In this document: positions 33,971 through 44,681 of the stretch, in pieces | Layout of the letters: the number at the start of each line of letters is the position of its first letter | Position numbering within the stretch: position 1 is the first letter of the stretch | NCBI GenBank assembly: GCA_004557505.1 | Contig: SFGZ01000002.1 | Location: forward strand, 1 to 64,000 | Direction: 5' to 3' | From: Coriobacteriaceae bacterium | GTDB taxonomy: Bacteria; Actinomycetota; Coriobacteriia; Coriobacteriales; Atopobiaceae | DNA length: 64,000 nt | Position numbers and translations under genes: made by a program | Notes under the pieces: generated by a model | Told to the model about the DNA's origin: nothing | Database searches by the model: none | Seen by the model: the letters and a program-made list of their open reading frames with translations, nothing else

Positions 33971-35943
33971 TCAGCGACGAGGACAAGGAGCGGGTTCGCC
34001 AGGCCACCGACATCGTGCAGCTGGTGGGCGAGACGGTCGAGCTGCGCCAGCGCGGCCGCGAGTTCTGGGGGTGCTGTCCCTTCCATCACGAGAAGACCCC
34101 CTCGTTCAAGGTCGACCCCGCAACGGGTCTCTGGCACTGCTTCGGGGCGTGCAGCGAGGGCGGCGACGTCTTCAAGTACGTGATGAAGCGCGAGAGTCTC
34201 TCGTTCCCCGACTCCATACGCTACCTGGCCGATCGCGCGGGCATCGAGCTTATCGAGGACAGGAGCGCCGCCCGCGGGCCGCGCAAGAACCGCCTCATCG
34301 AGGCGCTTACGCTTGCGGACGACTACTACCACACCATGCTCATGCGCGGTCGCGGCGAGGGGCCCGAGGCCGCCCGCGCCTACCTCGCGGGGCGCGGCTT
34401 TGGCTCGGATGTGTGCCGCCGCTGGCACCTGGGCTACGCGCCCGGTCGCGGCGTGCTCGTGTCCTACCTGCGCGGGAAGGGCTACAGCCCCAAGGAGCTC
34501 GTGGCCGCCAACCTGGCCGTGGAGCGCTCGGGGCGCCTTGCCGACTGGTTCTACGACCGGGCGATGTTCCCCATCCACGACGAGCGGGGCAGGACCATCG
34601 CCTTCGGCGGCCGCATCCTGCGCCCCGCCAACAACGCCCCCAAGTACCTCAACACCCGCGACACCACGGTCTTCAACAAGGGCAAGCACCTCTTTGCCCA
34701 CGACCGCGCCAAGGAGACCATGGCGGCCACGGGGACGGCCGTCGTCTGCGAGGGCTACACCGACGTCATCGCCATGCACGAGGCCGGCTTCACCAGTGCC
34801 GTGGCGGCCCTGGGCACCGCGTTCCGCCTCGACCACATACGCCTCATGGAGCGCCAGCGCGTCTCTCGCATCATCTGCATGTTCGACGGCGACGAGGCCG
34901 GCCAGCGCGCCGCCGAGCGGGCCGTGCAGTTCATCGACAAGACCTCCGCCTCGATGCTCTGCGTGGTGCTGCCGGACGGCCAGGACCCCATGGAGTTCCT
35001 GTCGTCCCACGATGCGGCTGCCATGCAGGCGCAGCTTGACGCCGCGGTGCCGCTCATGGACTTCGTGTTCTCGAAGCGCCTGGCGGGCTACGACCTCTCG
35101 GCCCCGGGCCGCCGCGTCAAGGCGCTGGACGAGATGGCCCAGCTCCTGGCGCCGCTCAAGCACTCGGTCCTCCTCGACGAGTACGCCACGCATCTGGCGG
35201 ACGCCCTTGGCATGGACGTGGCGGAGACCAAGCGCGTGATTCGCGAGAAGCCCGTGAAGGCGGCCGAGCCGGAGCCGCAGCGGCGGCGCGAGGGCGCCAC
35301 CGCGGCCGCGGTGGCGCCTGCCGCGCCCGCGGCTGGGGTGCCGTTTGCCTCTGACGAGGACGGCTACGTGCCCGTGCCCGACGACTACGTGCCGGCGGAC
35401 GCCTACGAGGGCGCGGGCGTCACTCCCGCTGCTGCGGCGCCCGCGCCCGGCGCGCCTCCCTCGTTCTCACGCATGCTCTCGGGCGACGAGCGCATGCAGG
35501 TTGCCGTGGAGCGCGAGCTCCTCTCGATGCTGGCGGCCATGCCAGACGAGGTGCGTCCCTACGCTGACCGGCTTGCGGACGTGATGTGGGCGGACGGCCG
35601 CCACGAGGGGATGGCCTGGGCCATGCTCGCCACGCCGGAGGGCAGCGCGCCCGCAGACGCCGTGGCCGCCGCCGCGCTCGTCGAGCCCGATGCCACGCAG
35701 ATCCTCTCGTCCGGCCGCGTGGTCTCGAGCCCTGGGATGGACGTGCGCGAGAAGGTCGAGTTCCTCGTCGACTCCGTGGAGCTCTACTCGTGCAAGCGGC
35801 GCGTGCGCGAGATCAAGGCCCGGCTGAGGCAGGCGGGGGACGCGGGTGACCGGGACGCCGAAGCCCTCTTCGAGCGGGCTACCTCGCTCCAAAAGCGTAT
35901 CAATGTGTTGACGAAGAAGCTTTCTGCTGTTGTCGAGCAGTAA
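33967..35943 (+). CDS. dnaG: DNA primase
   Basis: 658 residues. The N-terminal CHC2 zinc finger is CCPFHHEKTPSF with HCFGACSEGG. The TOPRIM centre shows VVCEGYTDVIAMHEAGF and MFDGDEAGQRAAERA. The C-terminal helicase-interaction region follows an Ala/Pro-rich linker (about 430-490). GTG start at 33967 overlaps ribF by four bases. dnaG-rpoD is the ancient macromolecular synthesis order; here it is joined to the ribosome-maturation operon. Confidence 0.95.
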   Translation: MISDEDKERVRQATDIVQLVGETVELRQRGREFWGCCPFHHEKTPSFKVDPATGLWHCFGACSEGGDVFKYVMKRESLSFPDSIRYLADRAGIELIEDRSAARGPRKNRLIEALTLADDYYHTMLMRGRGEGPEAARAYLAGRGFGSDVCRRWHLGYAPGRGVLVSYLRGKGYSPKELVAANLAVERSGRLADWFYDRAMFPIHDERGRTIAFGGRILRPANNAPKYLNTRDTTVFNKGKHLFAHDRAKETMAATGTAVVCEGYTDVIAMHEAGFTSAVAALGTAFRLDHIRLMERQRVSRIICMFDGDEAGQRAAERAVQFIDKTSASMLCVVLPDGQDPMEFLSSHDAAAMQAQLDAAVPLMDFVFSKRLAGYDLSAPGRRVKALDEMAQLLAPLKHSVLLDEYATHLADALGMDVAETKRVIREKPVKAAEPEPQRRREGATAAAVAPAAPAAGVPFASDEDGYVPVPDDYVPADAYEGAGVTPAAAAPAPGAPPSFSRMLSGDERMQVAVERELLSMLAAMPDEVRPYADRLADVMWADGRHEGMAWAMLATPEGSAPADAVAAAALVEPDATQILSSGRVVSSPGMDVREKVEFLVDSVELYSCKRRVREIKARLRQAGDAGDRDAEALFERATSLQKRINVLTKKLSAVVEQ

Positions 35944-35986
35944 AAACGGGTAGCATCTTGAAGGTTACCGCGTCGAAGGGAATAAC

Positions 35987-37375
<1,389 letters not shown>

Positions 37376-37438
37376 GGCGTCTCGCGTTTGCGCAGGTGCC
37401 CTGGGCCTCTCGGCATCCCGCCGCCCGGGCGCCCCGCG

Positions 37439-38221
37439 TCACCTTGCGTCGCGCACGAACGCGAGCGTCCCCGCGCCCGAGCGGCTGCGATCGAGCGCAT
37501 ACCCGCGCTCCGCGAACCCCCCGAGCTGCCCGACCTCCTCGACGCCCCGCTCGGCGCACCACCGCACGAACGCCCCGCGGGCCGCCTTCAGCTCGGTTGC
37601 GCGTTGGGCAAGGCGGCCGTCAGACGCGCGAGGCGTCCCAAAGACGCAGGTGACAACGGGTATGCCCGCGCATCTCGCCCAAGGGGTCACGGCCTTCGCG
37701 TACTCATGCGAGGCAACGTTCACAATGGCGTCCGCGCCGGTGCCGAGGATGGCGTCCAGGAGCCTGTCTCCCCAGAACCCGTAGAGGTCGCGGTGCCCGC
37801 CCACGGCCAGCCTCGCCTGCATCTCGAGCCTGTAGGGCACCACGCCGTCAAGCGGGCGGAGGACCCCGTACATCCCGGAGAGGACGCGCAGGTGGGAGGA
37901 GAGCCATGCCAGCTGCCGCCCCGTCATGACCTGCGGCGCAAGGTGCTGGTACTGTATGCCCACGTAGGCGAGCATGGCGGGGGAGAGCAGGCGCGGGTCT
38001 CTCGCCATGTCCTCGGGCATGGTGGCGAGGCGCTCCCAGTTTGGGCGCGCCAGCTCGTTGCTGCAACGCCAGACGCTGCGCGCGCCGTGGTAACCCAGGG
38101 AGCGGAGCTCGCCCGCGAGGCGCTGGGCGTCGGCGAGAAACGCGGGGCGCGTCTCGGCGAGGGGCGGGCCCTCGACCGCGTCCATCCGCTTTGCCGGCGA
38201 TATCATGAGCATCAAGGCCAT
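37439..38221 (-). CDS. yaaA: YaaA family (DUF328) peroxide-response protein
   Basis: 260 residues beginning MALMLMISPAKRM, the hallmark of the YaaA/UPF0246 family; YQHLAPQV, MYGVLRPLD and NVASHEYAKAV are also conserved. In E. coli YaaA limits free iron under peroxide stress. I use ATG 38221 since GGAG lies just before it; the frame stays open to 38272 without a better site. It is convergent to rpoD. Confidence 0.9.
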   Translation of the reverse strand: MALMLMISPAKRMDAVEGPPLAETRPAFLADAQRLAGELRSLGYHGARSVWRCSNELARPNWERLATMPEDMARDPRLLSPAMLAYVGIQYQHLAPQVMTGRQLAWLSSHLRVLSGMYGVLRPLDGVVPYRLEMQARLAVGGHRDLYGFWGDRLLDAILGTGADAIVNVASHEYAKAVTPWARCAGIPVVTCVFGTPRASDGRLAQRATELKAARGAFVRWCAERGVEEVGQLGGFAERGYALDRSRSGAGTLAFVRDAR

Positions 38222-38295
38222 GCCGCTCCATTCCGCGCTGTCCGGTCCTGAGTATCCCAGAAGTGGACGCAATCAAAAGCAGCGACGAAGTATTC

Positions 38296-38535
38296 GAGGA
38301 ACTGGCCTTCGCTGTACAAATCTCGAAGCCTTTGCGCCGAACTGCCCTTCGTTGCACACGGTTTCCGATGGGCACCAAGTATGGGGTCTGCATCTTGATT
38401 TTGCAACTTTGATAACCACCACATGTTGTGGCAATGCCTGCGTACATACTCGCGCGCTTGCCGATTTCACGTGCAACCAAGGCCAGTTCGATGCACGGGA
38501 TCGGAAATCTGTGCAACCAAGGCCAGTTCGATGCA
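38296..38535. repeat. Four-copy intergenic repeat, two in each orientation
   Basis: The 492-base gap between yaaA and birA holds four related units of about 30-36 bases. Copies at about 38296-38326 and 38336-38371 read GAACTGGCCTTCG-TG-AC. Copies at about 38463-38496 and 38499-38535 are the reverse complement and share an exact 25-base stretch (38471-38495 and 38511-38535, including CAAGGCCAGTTCGATGCA). Copies B and D also share the flanking TTTCCGAT / ATCGGAAA. Facing copies could fold into a long hairpin. No gene is seen here. Confidence 0.65.
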
Positions 38536-38631
38536 ACCCGCCGGCCTTCGCGCACGGTTTTGGCCGTGCGCACTCCCAGCGGCTGCAAAGCACTGGATCC
38601 GCGAAGTATGGCGCGTCGCATGGGCCTCCGG

Positions 38632-38659
38632 AGCCGACAATACGAAAAGGCGATATACT
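38632..38659 (+). promoter_or_regulatory. birA promoter
   Basis: CCGACA and TATACT with 16 bases between them, about 55 bases before the birA start. The surrounding 17-mer GAAAAGGCGATATACTC (38644-38660) matches, at 16 of 17 positions, the minus strand of one arm of the inverted repeat at 24432-24448. Confidence 0.5.
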
Positions 38660-38713
38660 CCGGCGAGAAGCGACGTGACGGGCAATCGCTGGCAGCGGAT
38701 GAGGGGAGATCGC

Positions 38714-39583
38714 ATGTCGCAGGCAACGGGGCTTCCCCAGGTCACCATTGTCGACGTGACCGAGTCGACCAACGATGACGTCATGCGCCTTGGGCGAGAG
38801 GGCGCGCCGCACGGCTCCGCCGTCGCGGCTCGCCGCCAGACCTTGGGGCGCGGGCGCAGGGGGCACGTGTGGGTCTCGCCCAAAGGGGGCCTCTACCTCT
38901 CGGTCCTGGTTCGCCCCCAGGTGCCGCGCACGAGCTTCTCGGCCATCCCCGCAGCGTGCGGGCTTGGCGTGCTCGATGCCTGCCGCGCGCTCGGCGCCCA
39001 GGGCGTCGCCCTCAAGTGGCCAAACGACATCGTCGCCTGCGTGGGGGAGAAAGACGGCTCCAAGCTCGGCGGCATACTCGTCGAGGTGGGGGATTCCGCA
39101 GACGGCCCCTTTGCCGTCTGCGGCATAGGCGTGAACCTCGCGCGCCCGCCTCGCGAGGCCATTCGCCCGGAAGCGGTCCATGACGGCATGGTAGGCGCGC
39201 TTCCGCCCGCCTACCTGGACGAGCGCATGGCGGCCGGCGTCAGCGGCCAGGCAGGCGGGAGCGGCGTGGCCGCCTTCGTCGCCGGCGGCTTCGAGGCCCT
39301 GGCGACCACATTCCGCGACGCCGTCGCCTCCCGCGTTGAAACGTGGGCAGAGGCGCTTGGCGCTCGGCCGGCAGCGGCCGGCCCCCTCGCCCCGATCCTT
39401 GCGGACTACCAGGGAGCCCTGGCGCTGCTCGGCCACGCGGTGCAGGCGGTGTCACATGCGGGAGAGGCGCTCGACAGGGGTACCTTTGTCGCCGTGGACG
39501 CGCTCGGCCGCGCCATCGTGCGCCAAAGCGATGGCCGTGAGCTGCGGTTCTCTTCTGAGCAGGCCTCGCTTCGCGCCATCTAG
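38714..39583 (+). CDS. birA: Biotin--[acetyl-CoA carboxylase] ligase
   Basis: 289 residues. It activates biotin with ATP and attaches it to the carboxylase carrier protein. ARRQTLGRGRRGHVW is the biotinoyl-AMP loop and KWPNDIVA carries the catalytic Lys; KLGGILVE follows. There is no N-terminal winged helix, so this is a class I ligase without repressor function. GAGGGGAG lies five bases before the ATG. Its place before a FabT-like regulator and fabH fits a link to fatty-acid synthesis. Confidence 0.93.
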   Translation: MSQATGLPQVTIVDVTESTNDDVMRLGREGAPHGSAVAARRQTLGRGRRGHVWVSPKGGLYLSVLVRPQVPRTSFSAIPAACGLGVLDACRALGAQGVALKWPNDIVACVGEKDGSKLGGILVEVGDSADGPFAVCGIGVNLARPPREAIRPEAVHDGMVGALPPAYLDERMAAGVSGQAGGSGVAAFVAGGFEALATTFRDAVASRVETWAEALGARPAAAGPLAPILADYQGALALLGHAVQAVSHAGEALDRGTFVAVDALGRAIVRQSDGRELRFSSEQASLRAI

Positions 39584-39719
39584 CCGTCTTGGCGGCCGCC
39601 CGCGGGCGTCGGCCTCCCCTCGGCGGCCAGCCTGCTGGGCAGCGGCCTCCCCTCGCGTGCAGATTCCATGAATGCGCGCGCATGGCGGCGCGCTGGCGAG
39701 AAAACCGTTAGATTCTAAA

Positions 39720-39742
39720 TAGTTAGTTAGCCTAACTAACTA
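39720..39742. promoter_or_regulatory. Palindromic operator upstream of the MarR/FabT-like gene
   Basis: TAGTTAGTTAG and CTAACTAACTA are perfect 11-bp arms around a single C. This is the usual geometry for a MarR-family dimer, and AT-rich -10-like sequence (TTCTAAAT) overlaps its left side. It lies about 90-110 bases before the regulator start and is probably its autoregulatory site. Confidence 0.65.
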
Positions 39743-39831
39743 ACTGCAACGGCAGAATGCGGGGCCACGTCACGGTCCCGCGCGCCGGGAGGCACGGTCA
39801 CAGGGTCGTCGCCAACGCGATTGGGGGTAGC

Positions 39832-40419
39832 GTGGGCAAGTCGTACGAGAGGCACGCGCAGGAACCGGGGCTCTCCGCCGCGGGCGATCCCAAGGACGTC
39901 GACATCAACGACGAGGCCGCCTTCGTCGCCGAGATCTCGCGTCTCCTGAGCAACACCTACGACTCGATCGACCGGCTCGAGGACATCATGCGCCGCTCCC
40001 ATGGCATCGACCTCTCGGTGGCCGAGCTCAACCTCATCGAGGTCGTGGGGCGCACGACCTTCCACACCTCAGAGACCATCAGCGTCTCGGACATCGCCCG
40101 CGCGCTCGACATCAAGGCCCCCTCGGCCACGACGGCCGTGAACAGGCTCGTCCGCAAGGGCTTCGTCGAGAAGGGGCGCGACCCCAAGGATGCCCGCCGC
40201 GTCAACGTGAGCCTCACCCGTTGCGGCGAGCGCGTCTTCAGGCTCCATGCGGTCTTCAACCGCCACATGTCCGAGGAGGTCTCGCTCGGCCTCACAAACC
40301 CCGAGCGCCGGGTGCTGCTCGACGGCATCCGCCGCCTCGAGCACTTCTACGCGGAGGCGCAGCGGGCCCAGCGCGAGAAGCTCGAGGGCATCCCGGCGAG
40401 GAAGGGCGGCATCTCCTAG
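39832..40419 (+). CDS. MarR family regulator, FabT-like
   Basis: About 195 residues. A winged helix-turn-helix is visible: ISVSDIARALDIKAPSATTA followed by the wing VEKGRDPKDARRVNVSLT. FabT proteins of this family repress fatty-acid synthesis genes and lie directly before fabH, as here. The frame opens at 39757 (ATG); I prefer GTG 39832, which has GGGGGT before it, but the start is uncertain. The stop overlaps the fabH GTG by one base. Confidence 0.8.
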   Translation: MGKSYERHAQEPGLSAAGDPKDVDINDEAAFVAEISRLLSNTYDSIDRLEDIMRRSHGIDLSVAELNLIEVVGRTTFHTSETISVSDIARALDIKAPSATTAVNRLVRKGFVEKGRDPKDARRVNVSLTRCGERVFRLHAVFNRHMSEEVSLGLTNPERRVLLDGIRRLEHFYAEAQRAQREKLEGIPARKGGIS

Positions 40420-41396
40420 TGTCCTACACGATCATCGGCACCGGCTCGGCCCTGCCCGCGCGCCGCGTCACCAACGGCGAGCTCTCGGATTTCCTCGACA
40501 CGAGCGACGAGTGGATTCGCACGCGCACCGGCATACGCGAGCGCCGCATCTGCACCGCCGAGTCGCTCGACGACCTCGCCGAAGAGGCCTCGCTTCGCGC
40601 CCTCGCGTCCGCGGGCATCGGCCCTAAGGACCTCGACCTCATCGTCTGCTCTACCACCACGGCCGACCACCTCATGCCCGCCGAGGCCTGCGCCGTGGCG
40701 GAGCGCCTGGGCGCAAGCTGCCCCGCGTTCGACGTCTCGGCCGCGTGCTCCGGCTTCGTCTTCGCGCTCGACGTGGCAGACGGCTACCTCGAACGCGGCC
40801 GCGCCCAGCGCGCGCTCGTGCTCTCTGCCGAGAAATGCTCGCGCATCATGGATTGGACCGACCGCTCCACCTGCGTGCTCTTTGGCGACGCCGCGGCCGC
40901 CGTCGTGGTCTCTGCCGGGGGCGCAAGCCCGCTCTGGACCCGCCTGCGCACCATCCCGAACGTGGCCGCGCTGGACGTGCCGGGCGTCGACGGCGCAAGC
41001 CCCCTCGCCTCCGCGCCCGCCGCGGCCGCGCCCAGCGTGCTCTCGATGAAGGGCAGGAGCGTCTACCGCTTCGCCGTCACCGAGGTCTCGCGGGAGCTGC
41101 GCGACATGGAGGACGAGACGGGCATCGCCCTTGCGGACATAGACCACTTCGTTCTTCACCAGGCCAACGAGCGCATCATAGAGGCCGTCTGCACCCACCT
41201 CGGCCTCGAGCGTTCGCGCGTGGCCGTGAACCTCGCAACCACCGGCAACGTCTCGAGCGCATGCATCCCGCTCGCCCTCGACGGCATGAGCCGCGCCGGC
41301 GAGCTCGCCCCAGGCGAGACGGTGGCGCTCGTCGGCTTTGGCGCCGGCCTCGACGTCGCCTCGACCCTCGTGCGCTGGGAGGCCGGCCCAAGCTAG
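40419..41396 (+). CDS. fabH: 3-oxoacyl-ACP synthase III
   Basis: 325 residues. It starts fatty-acid synthesis by condensing acetyl-CoA (or a branched acyl-CoA) with malonyl-ACP. Catalytic Cys110 (SAACSGF), His247 (HQANERI) and Asn277 (TTGNVSSA) are all in place. GTG start overlaps the regulator stop. The remaining fab genes, normally downstream, are not in the window because the prophage begins here. Confidence 0.95.
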   Translation: MSYTIIGTGSALPARRVTNGELSDFLDTSDEWIRTRTGIRERRICTAESLDDLAEEASLRALASAGIGPKDLDLIVCSTTTADHLMPAEACAVAERLGASCPAFDVSAACSGFVFALDVADGYLERGRAQRALVLSAEKCSRIMDWTDRSTCVLFGDAAAAVVVSAGGASPLWTRLRTIPNVAALDVPGVDGASPLASAPAAAAPSVLSMKGRSVYRFAVTEVSRELRDMEDETGIALADIDHFVLHQANERIIEAVCTHLGLERSRVAVNLATTGNVSSACIPLALDGMSRAGELAPGETVALVGFGAGLDVASTLVRWEAGPS

Positions 41397-41409
41397 CACT
41401 CGGCGCAAA

Positions 41410-41436
41410 CGCCACCCGCCGTGCGGCGCGGTGGCG
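41410..41436 (+). other. GC-rich hairpin after fabH
   Basis: CGCCACCCGCC and GGCGCGGTGGCG pair with one bulge around GTGC, 14 bases past the fabH stop. No T tract. It may be the last host structure before the prophage. Confidence 0.45.
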
Positions 41437-41577
41437 CACCACTAACTGCCTGTTGGTGTTGATACAATTTCGCGCCAGCAGGTTTTGTTTTGCAGTCTTG
41501 CGCCAAAAATCGCTCGCGTGCTCCAAAATCGGGGTTGCGCGTAAAAGTTCGGTTTGACTAGGGCAAATATGGGCATA

Positions 41578-41612
41578 GAAAAAGGCCAGTAGCGAGGGTT
41601 GCTACTGGCCTT
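41578..41612 (-). terminator. Terminator of the recombinase transcript
   Basis: AAGGCCAGTAGC (41582-41593) and GCTACTGGCCTT (41601-41612) are perfect arms. On the minus strand the hairpin is followed by TTTTTC, so it ends the leftward phage transcript just before host DNA. Confidence 0.85.
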
Positions 41613-41639
41613 GAATACTTCTGTGCTCGGGCGGGTTTA

Positions 41640-43190
41640 TTAGGTTTCAATCTCGGTGCCGTCTTTAAACATCACGGCAGCGTGCCCGTCAGGGGTGATG
41701 TTGATTCGCTGGCAGAGGGCATGGAAAGTGGCGGGGTTGAATTCGCCTGCTGTATCTAGGTCGGTGAGGGTGCGGCGGTAGTTGGCGAGTTGGGCTTTGA
41801 TTCCTTTGCGGCGCTCAATCTCAGCCTGGGTTGCGTTGTAGGCATCAATCGCTGATTGTTGCCGTGCTTCGAGCTGGTCGAAGCGTGCCTGGTATTCGCT
41901 CTGGTCTTGCGCCTGGGTGGCGTTGGCGCTGATGGCTTGCCTGATGAGTTTGGTGCAGACTTCGATCTCAGCTGCTTGTGTGATAGTGGTCGCCTCTAGC
42001 TCGGTGGTGTCGGTGAGCGTAATTTCCAAGAGATTCCAGTCGATGAGGTCGCGGCGTTTAAGCAAGGTGGCAAGCGCGGTTAGAAAGATATGTTCGAGTT
42101 GCTCATCACGCAGGACAGGCATCTGGGCGGGATGTGGGCTGCGGTATTTGTGGTTGCATTGCCAGACCACAGTTTTGTAGGCATCGGTGGAATGCCAAGT
42201 CTTAGACCCATAAGCATGGGCGCAGTGGGTGCAGAAGATCTTGCCGGTAAAGACGCGTTCGCGTCTGCCGCTACCTCGTGCAGCGAATTCGGCTTGGGCA
42301 AGCTCCCACGTTTCGGGATCAATGATCGCTTCGTGTGAGCCGGTCACATAGTATTGCGGGACTTCACCCTCATTGATCTTCTTGGTCTTGGTGAGGAAGT
42401 CAACGGTGAACGTCTTTTGCAGGAGCGCGTCACCTTTGTATTTTTCGTTGGTGAGGATGGACTGGATGGTGGTGTGGCTCCAGCGGGTTTTGCCACGCGG
42501 AGTGAGCACACCGTCAGCATCGAGCGCGGCGGCGATTTGTGGAATGCTCATGCCTTCAAGGTATTGGCGGTAGATGCGCCTGACTGTTTCGGCTTGCTCA
42601 GGGTTGATGATCGGCTGGCCGTTTGGGCCGCGGTCATAGCCGAGGAAGTTTTTGAAGGGCATGTTGACTTTCCCGTCGGAGAAGCGTTTGCGCTGCCCCC
42701 ATGTCACATTCTCGGAAATGCTGCGTGATTCTTCTTGGGCAAGGCTGGACATGATGGTGATCAATAGTTCGCCTTTGGAGTCGAGCGTCCAGATGTTTTC
42801 TTTTTCGAAGAACACCTCCACGCCCTTGTCCTTGAGTGCGCGGACGGTGGTGAGGGAGTCGACGGTGTTGCGAGCAAACCGGCTGACGCTTTTGGTGACG
42901 ATCAGGTCGATTTTGCCTGCGAGGGCGTCGGCGATCATGTGGTTGAATCCGTCACGGTGTTTGATGCTCGTGCCGCTAATGCCTTCGTCAGTGTAGATTC
43001 CTGCGTACTGCCAGCCGTCGTGGGAGCGAATATAGTGCTCGTAATAATCCACCTGAGCGGCATAAGAGTTGGCTTGATCCTCATCGTCAGTGGAGACGCG
43101 GGCATAGCCTGCGACGCGGCGGATGTTTGGTAGGGCGTGGCTCGTACTGTGGAGCGGTTTGGTGGCGGGGATTGCGGTGATTCGTGGCAT
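41640..43190 (-). CDS. Large serine recombinase 1
   Basis: 516 residues. The resolvase domain (about 25-170) has AGYARVSTDDEDQ with nucleophile Ser33 and SRFARNTVDSL. A recombinase domain and a zinc ribbon (FCTHCAHAYGSK...WQCNHK, about 330-370) follow, then a coiled coil (about 430-480). Large serine recombinases integrate and excise phage DNA at short att sites. The start is TAATG-coupled to the upstream recombinase gene, implying the two are made together. Confidence 0.93.
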   Translation of the reverse strand: MPRITAIPATKPLHSTSHALPNIRRVAGYARVSTDDEDQANSYAAQVDYYEHYIRSHDGWQYAGIYTDEGISGTSIKHRDGFNHMIADALAGKIDLIVTKSVSRFARNTVDSLTTVRALKDKGVEVFFEKENIWTLDSKGELLITIMSSLAQEESRSISENVTWGQRKRFSDGKVNMPFKNFLGYDRGPNGQPIINPEQAETVRRIYRQYLEGMSIPQIAAALDADGVLTPRGKTRWSHTTIQSILTNEKYKGDALLQKTFTVDFLTKTKKINEGEVPQYYVTGSHEAIIDPETWELAQAEFAARGSGRRERVFTGKIFCTHCAHAYGSKTWHSTDAYKTVVWQCNHKYRSPHPAQMPVLRDEQLEHIFLTALATLLKRRDLIDWNLLEITLTDTTELEATTITQAAEIEVCTKLIRQAISANATQAQDQSEYQARFDQLEARQQSAIDAYNATQAEIERRKGIKAQLANYRRTLTDLDTAGEFNPATFHALCQRINITPDGHAAVMFKDGTEIET

Positions 43191-44437
43191 TAGTGGTTCA
43201 CCTCGCTTCCAGTGCGGTAATCAATCGTCATGCTTCTCCCGTCGGTGTGGTGTATGGTGAGGAGCCAATCAGGTGTGGCTTCGATGCGTGCGATTTGTTC
43301 GATGATGGTTTCATCATCCCAATCACTCAAGCCCAAAGCGCTGCAGATGATGGCGCGTATCTTTTCCTCGCGGAGTTGGTGGGCTTTGCATGGATTGCCG
43401 TGGCCTTTGGTGGCGGTTTCACACCACCAGTATTTATAGGACTGGCCGTTTTTGGTTTTGGTGCGCCGGTGATAATGGCGGGTGCAGGTGGTGCACAGTA
43501 TTTTGTGGGTGAGGCCGGTGCCACAGCCTGGTGTAGCTGCGAGGCCTCCTGAGTTTCTGCGTTTGTGTAGTTCAGCTTGCACCGCGTCAAAAACAGCGCG
43601 CTCGATAATTGGCTGATGGGAGTCTTCAATCAAATATTTGGTGAGCTGACCGGTGTTTGCTTCACAGCGTTTGTCGCCTATGCGGGGTCGGTATTGTTTT
43701 TGACAGATCGCGTCGCCTGTATAGGTTTCGTTTTCTAGGATGCGGCGCAGCATAGAGGCATGGAATCGCCCGCCATGGCGAGCACACACACCCTCATTAT
43801 TGAGTCGGGTAGCAATCTTTTCGGGGCTAATACCAGCGAGATAGTCGGTGAAGATGCGTCGCACTATGGCGGCTTCTTCCTCAACGATGCTGAGGTGACC
43901 GTTGGTGTAGTGGTATCCGTAGGGTTGGCGTGAGTGCAGGTGCCCGTCGGCGTATTTCTTGCGGATGCCCCATTTCGCATTCGCCGATATGGATTCGGAT
44001 TCTGCTTGCGCGAATGACGCGAGCAAGGTGATCAGGATTTCACCCTGGGCGGTGGCAGTATCGATCTGTTCTCGCTCAAAACGCACGCTCACCCCAGCAG
44101 CAGAAAGTTCACGCACCGTTTTCAATAAATCCACGGTGTTGCGGGCAAAACGGCTAATCGACTTCGTCAAAATGATATCGATACCACCACCCAAGGCGGT
44201 GGTTATCATTTCTTTGAACTCATCACGCCCAGTGGTGCTTGTGCCAGTGGCGGCGTAGTCGCTGTAGACGCCGGCGTATTCCCAGTCAGGTGTGGAGCTA
44301 ATCAATTGGTTGTAGTAGGAAACTTGCGCGGAAAAAGAATGAGTGAGTCGCTCGGATTCGCGTGAGACCCGCACGTAGGCCGCCACCCGCAGGCGTTTGG
44401 TGAGTGCGGGGTGTGGGGGTAGTTTGCGTATCTCCAT
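43190..44437 (-). CDS. Large serine recombinase 2
   Basis: 415 residues. The catalytic domain has AAYVRVSRESERL (Ser25) and KSISRFARNTVDLL; a recombinase domain and a zinc ribbon (LCTTCTRHYH...WWCETAT) follow. It is shorter than its partner at the C-terminus and lacks the long coiled coil. ATG 44437 has GGGAGC before it; a TTG 21 bases upstream is less likely. Sequence similarity to recombinase 1 is limited, so this is not a recent duplication. Confidence 0.9.
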   Translation of the reverse strand: MEIRKLPPHPALTKRLRVAAYVRVSRESERLTHSFSAQVSYYNQLISSTPDWEYAGVYSDYAATGTSTTGRDEFKEMITTALGGGIDIILTKSISRFARNTVDLLKTVRELSAAGVSVRFEREQIDTATAQGEILITLLASFAQAESESISANAKWGIRKKYADGHLHSRQPYGYHYTNGHLSIVEEEAAIVRRIFTDYLAGISPEKIATRLNNEGVCARHGGRFHASMLRRILENETYTGDAICQKQYRPRIGDKRCEANTGQLTKYLIEDSHQPIIERAVFDAVQAELHKRRNSGGLAATPGCGTGLTHKILCTTCTRHYHRRTKTKNGQSYKYWWCETATKGHGNPCKAHQLREEKIRAIICSALGLSDWDDETIIEQIARIEATPDWLLTIHHTDGRSMTIDYRTGSEVNH

Positions 44438-44504
44438 TCTTGCTCCCTTTTGTATCAATGTCGGTGTTTTTCCTTGTTTCTATACATCACTCTGTTCGCC
44501 CCGT

Positions 44505-44681
44505 TTATCCAGTCGTTTCAGGCGTAGTCAGGCGACTGATCGGCGGATTATGTGCGGCGATGAGCACTCGCTCAATCCGTTCATAATCAGCTCGGGTGAT
44601 AATACCTGCCTTCACGAGCGCGGTGGCGTGGGTGAGCGTAGCGCGAACCGTGGTCTCGGATTGAAGTTGAGCGCGCGTCAT
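44505..44681 (-). CDS. Small protein preceding the recombinases
   Basis: 58 residues read directly from the minus strand: MTRAQLQSETTVRATL..., with a predicted helical body (ALVKAGIITRADYERIERVL) and a polar tail ending in PETTG. GGAGC lies seven bases before ATG, and the start overlaps the stop of the HTH/zinc gene by four bases (ATGA). Small helical proteins often precede serine recombinases in Gram-positive elements; the 'GIIT-ADYERIE' segment recalls SHOCT-type helices. Function unknown. Confidence 0.65.
   Translation of the reverse strand: MTRAQLQSETTVRATLTHATALVKAGIITRADYERIERVLIAAHNPPISRLTTPETTG

Noticed and set aside
38463..38535. Possible CRISPR array
   Set aside because: Only two direct copies, with related copies in the opposite orientation, irregular spacing and no cas genes.
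41440..41580. Attachment site core
   Set aside because: Probably within this stretch, but serine recombinase cores are only a few bases and the right prophage end is not in the window, so no position can be supported.
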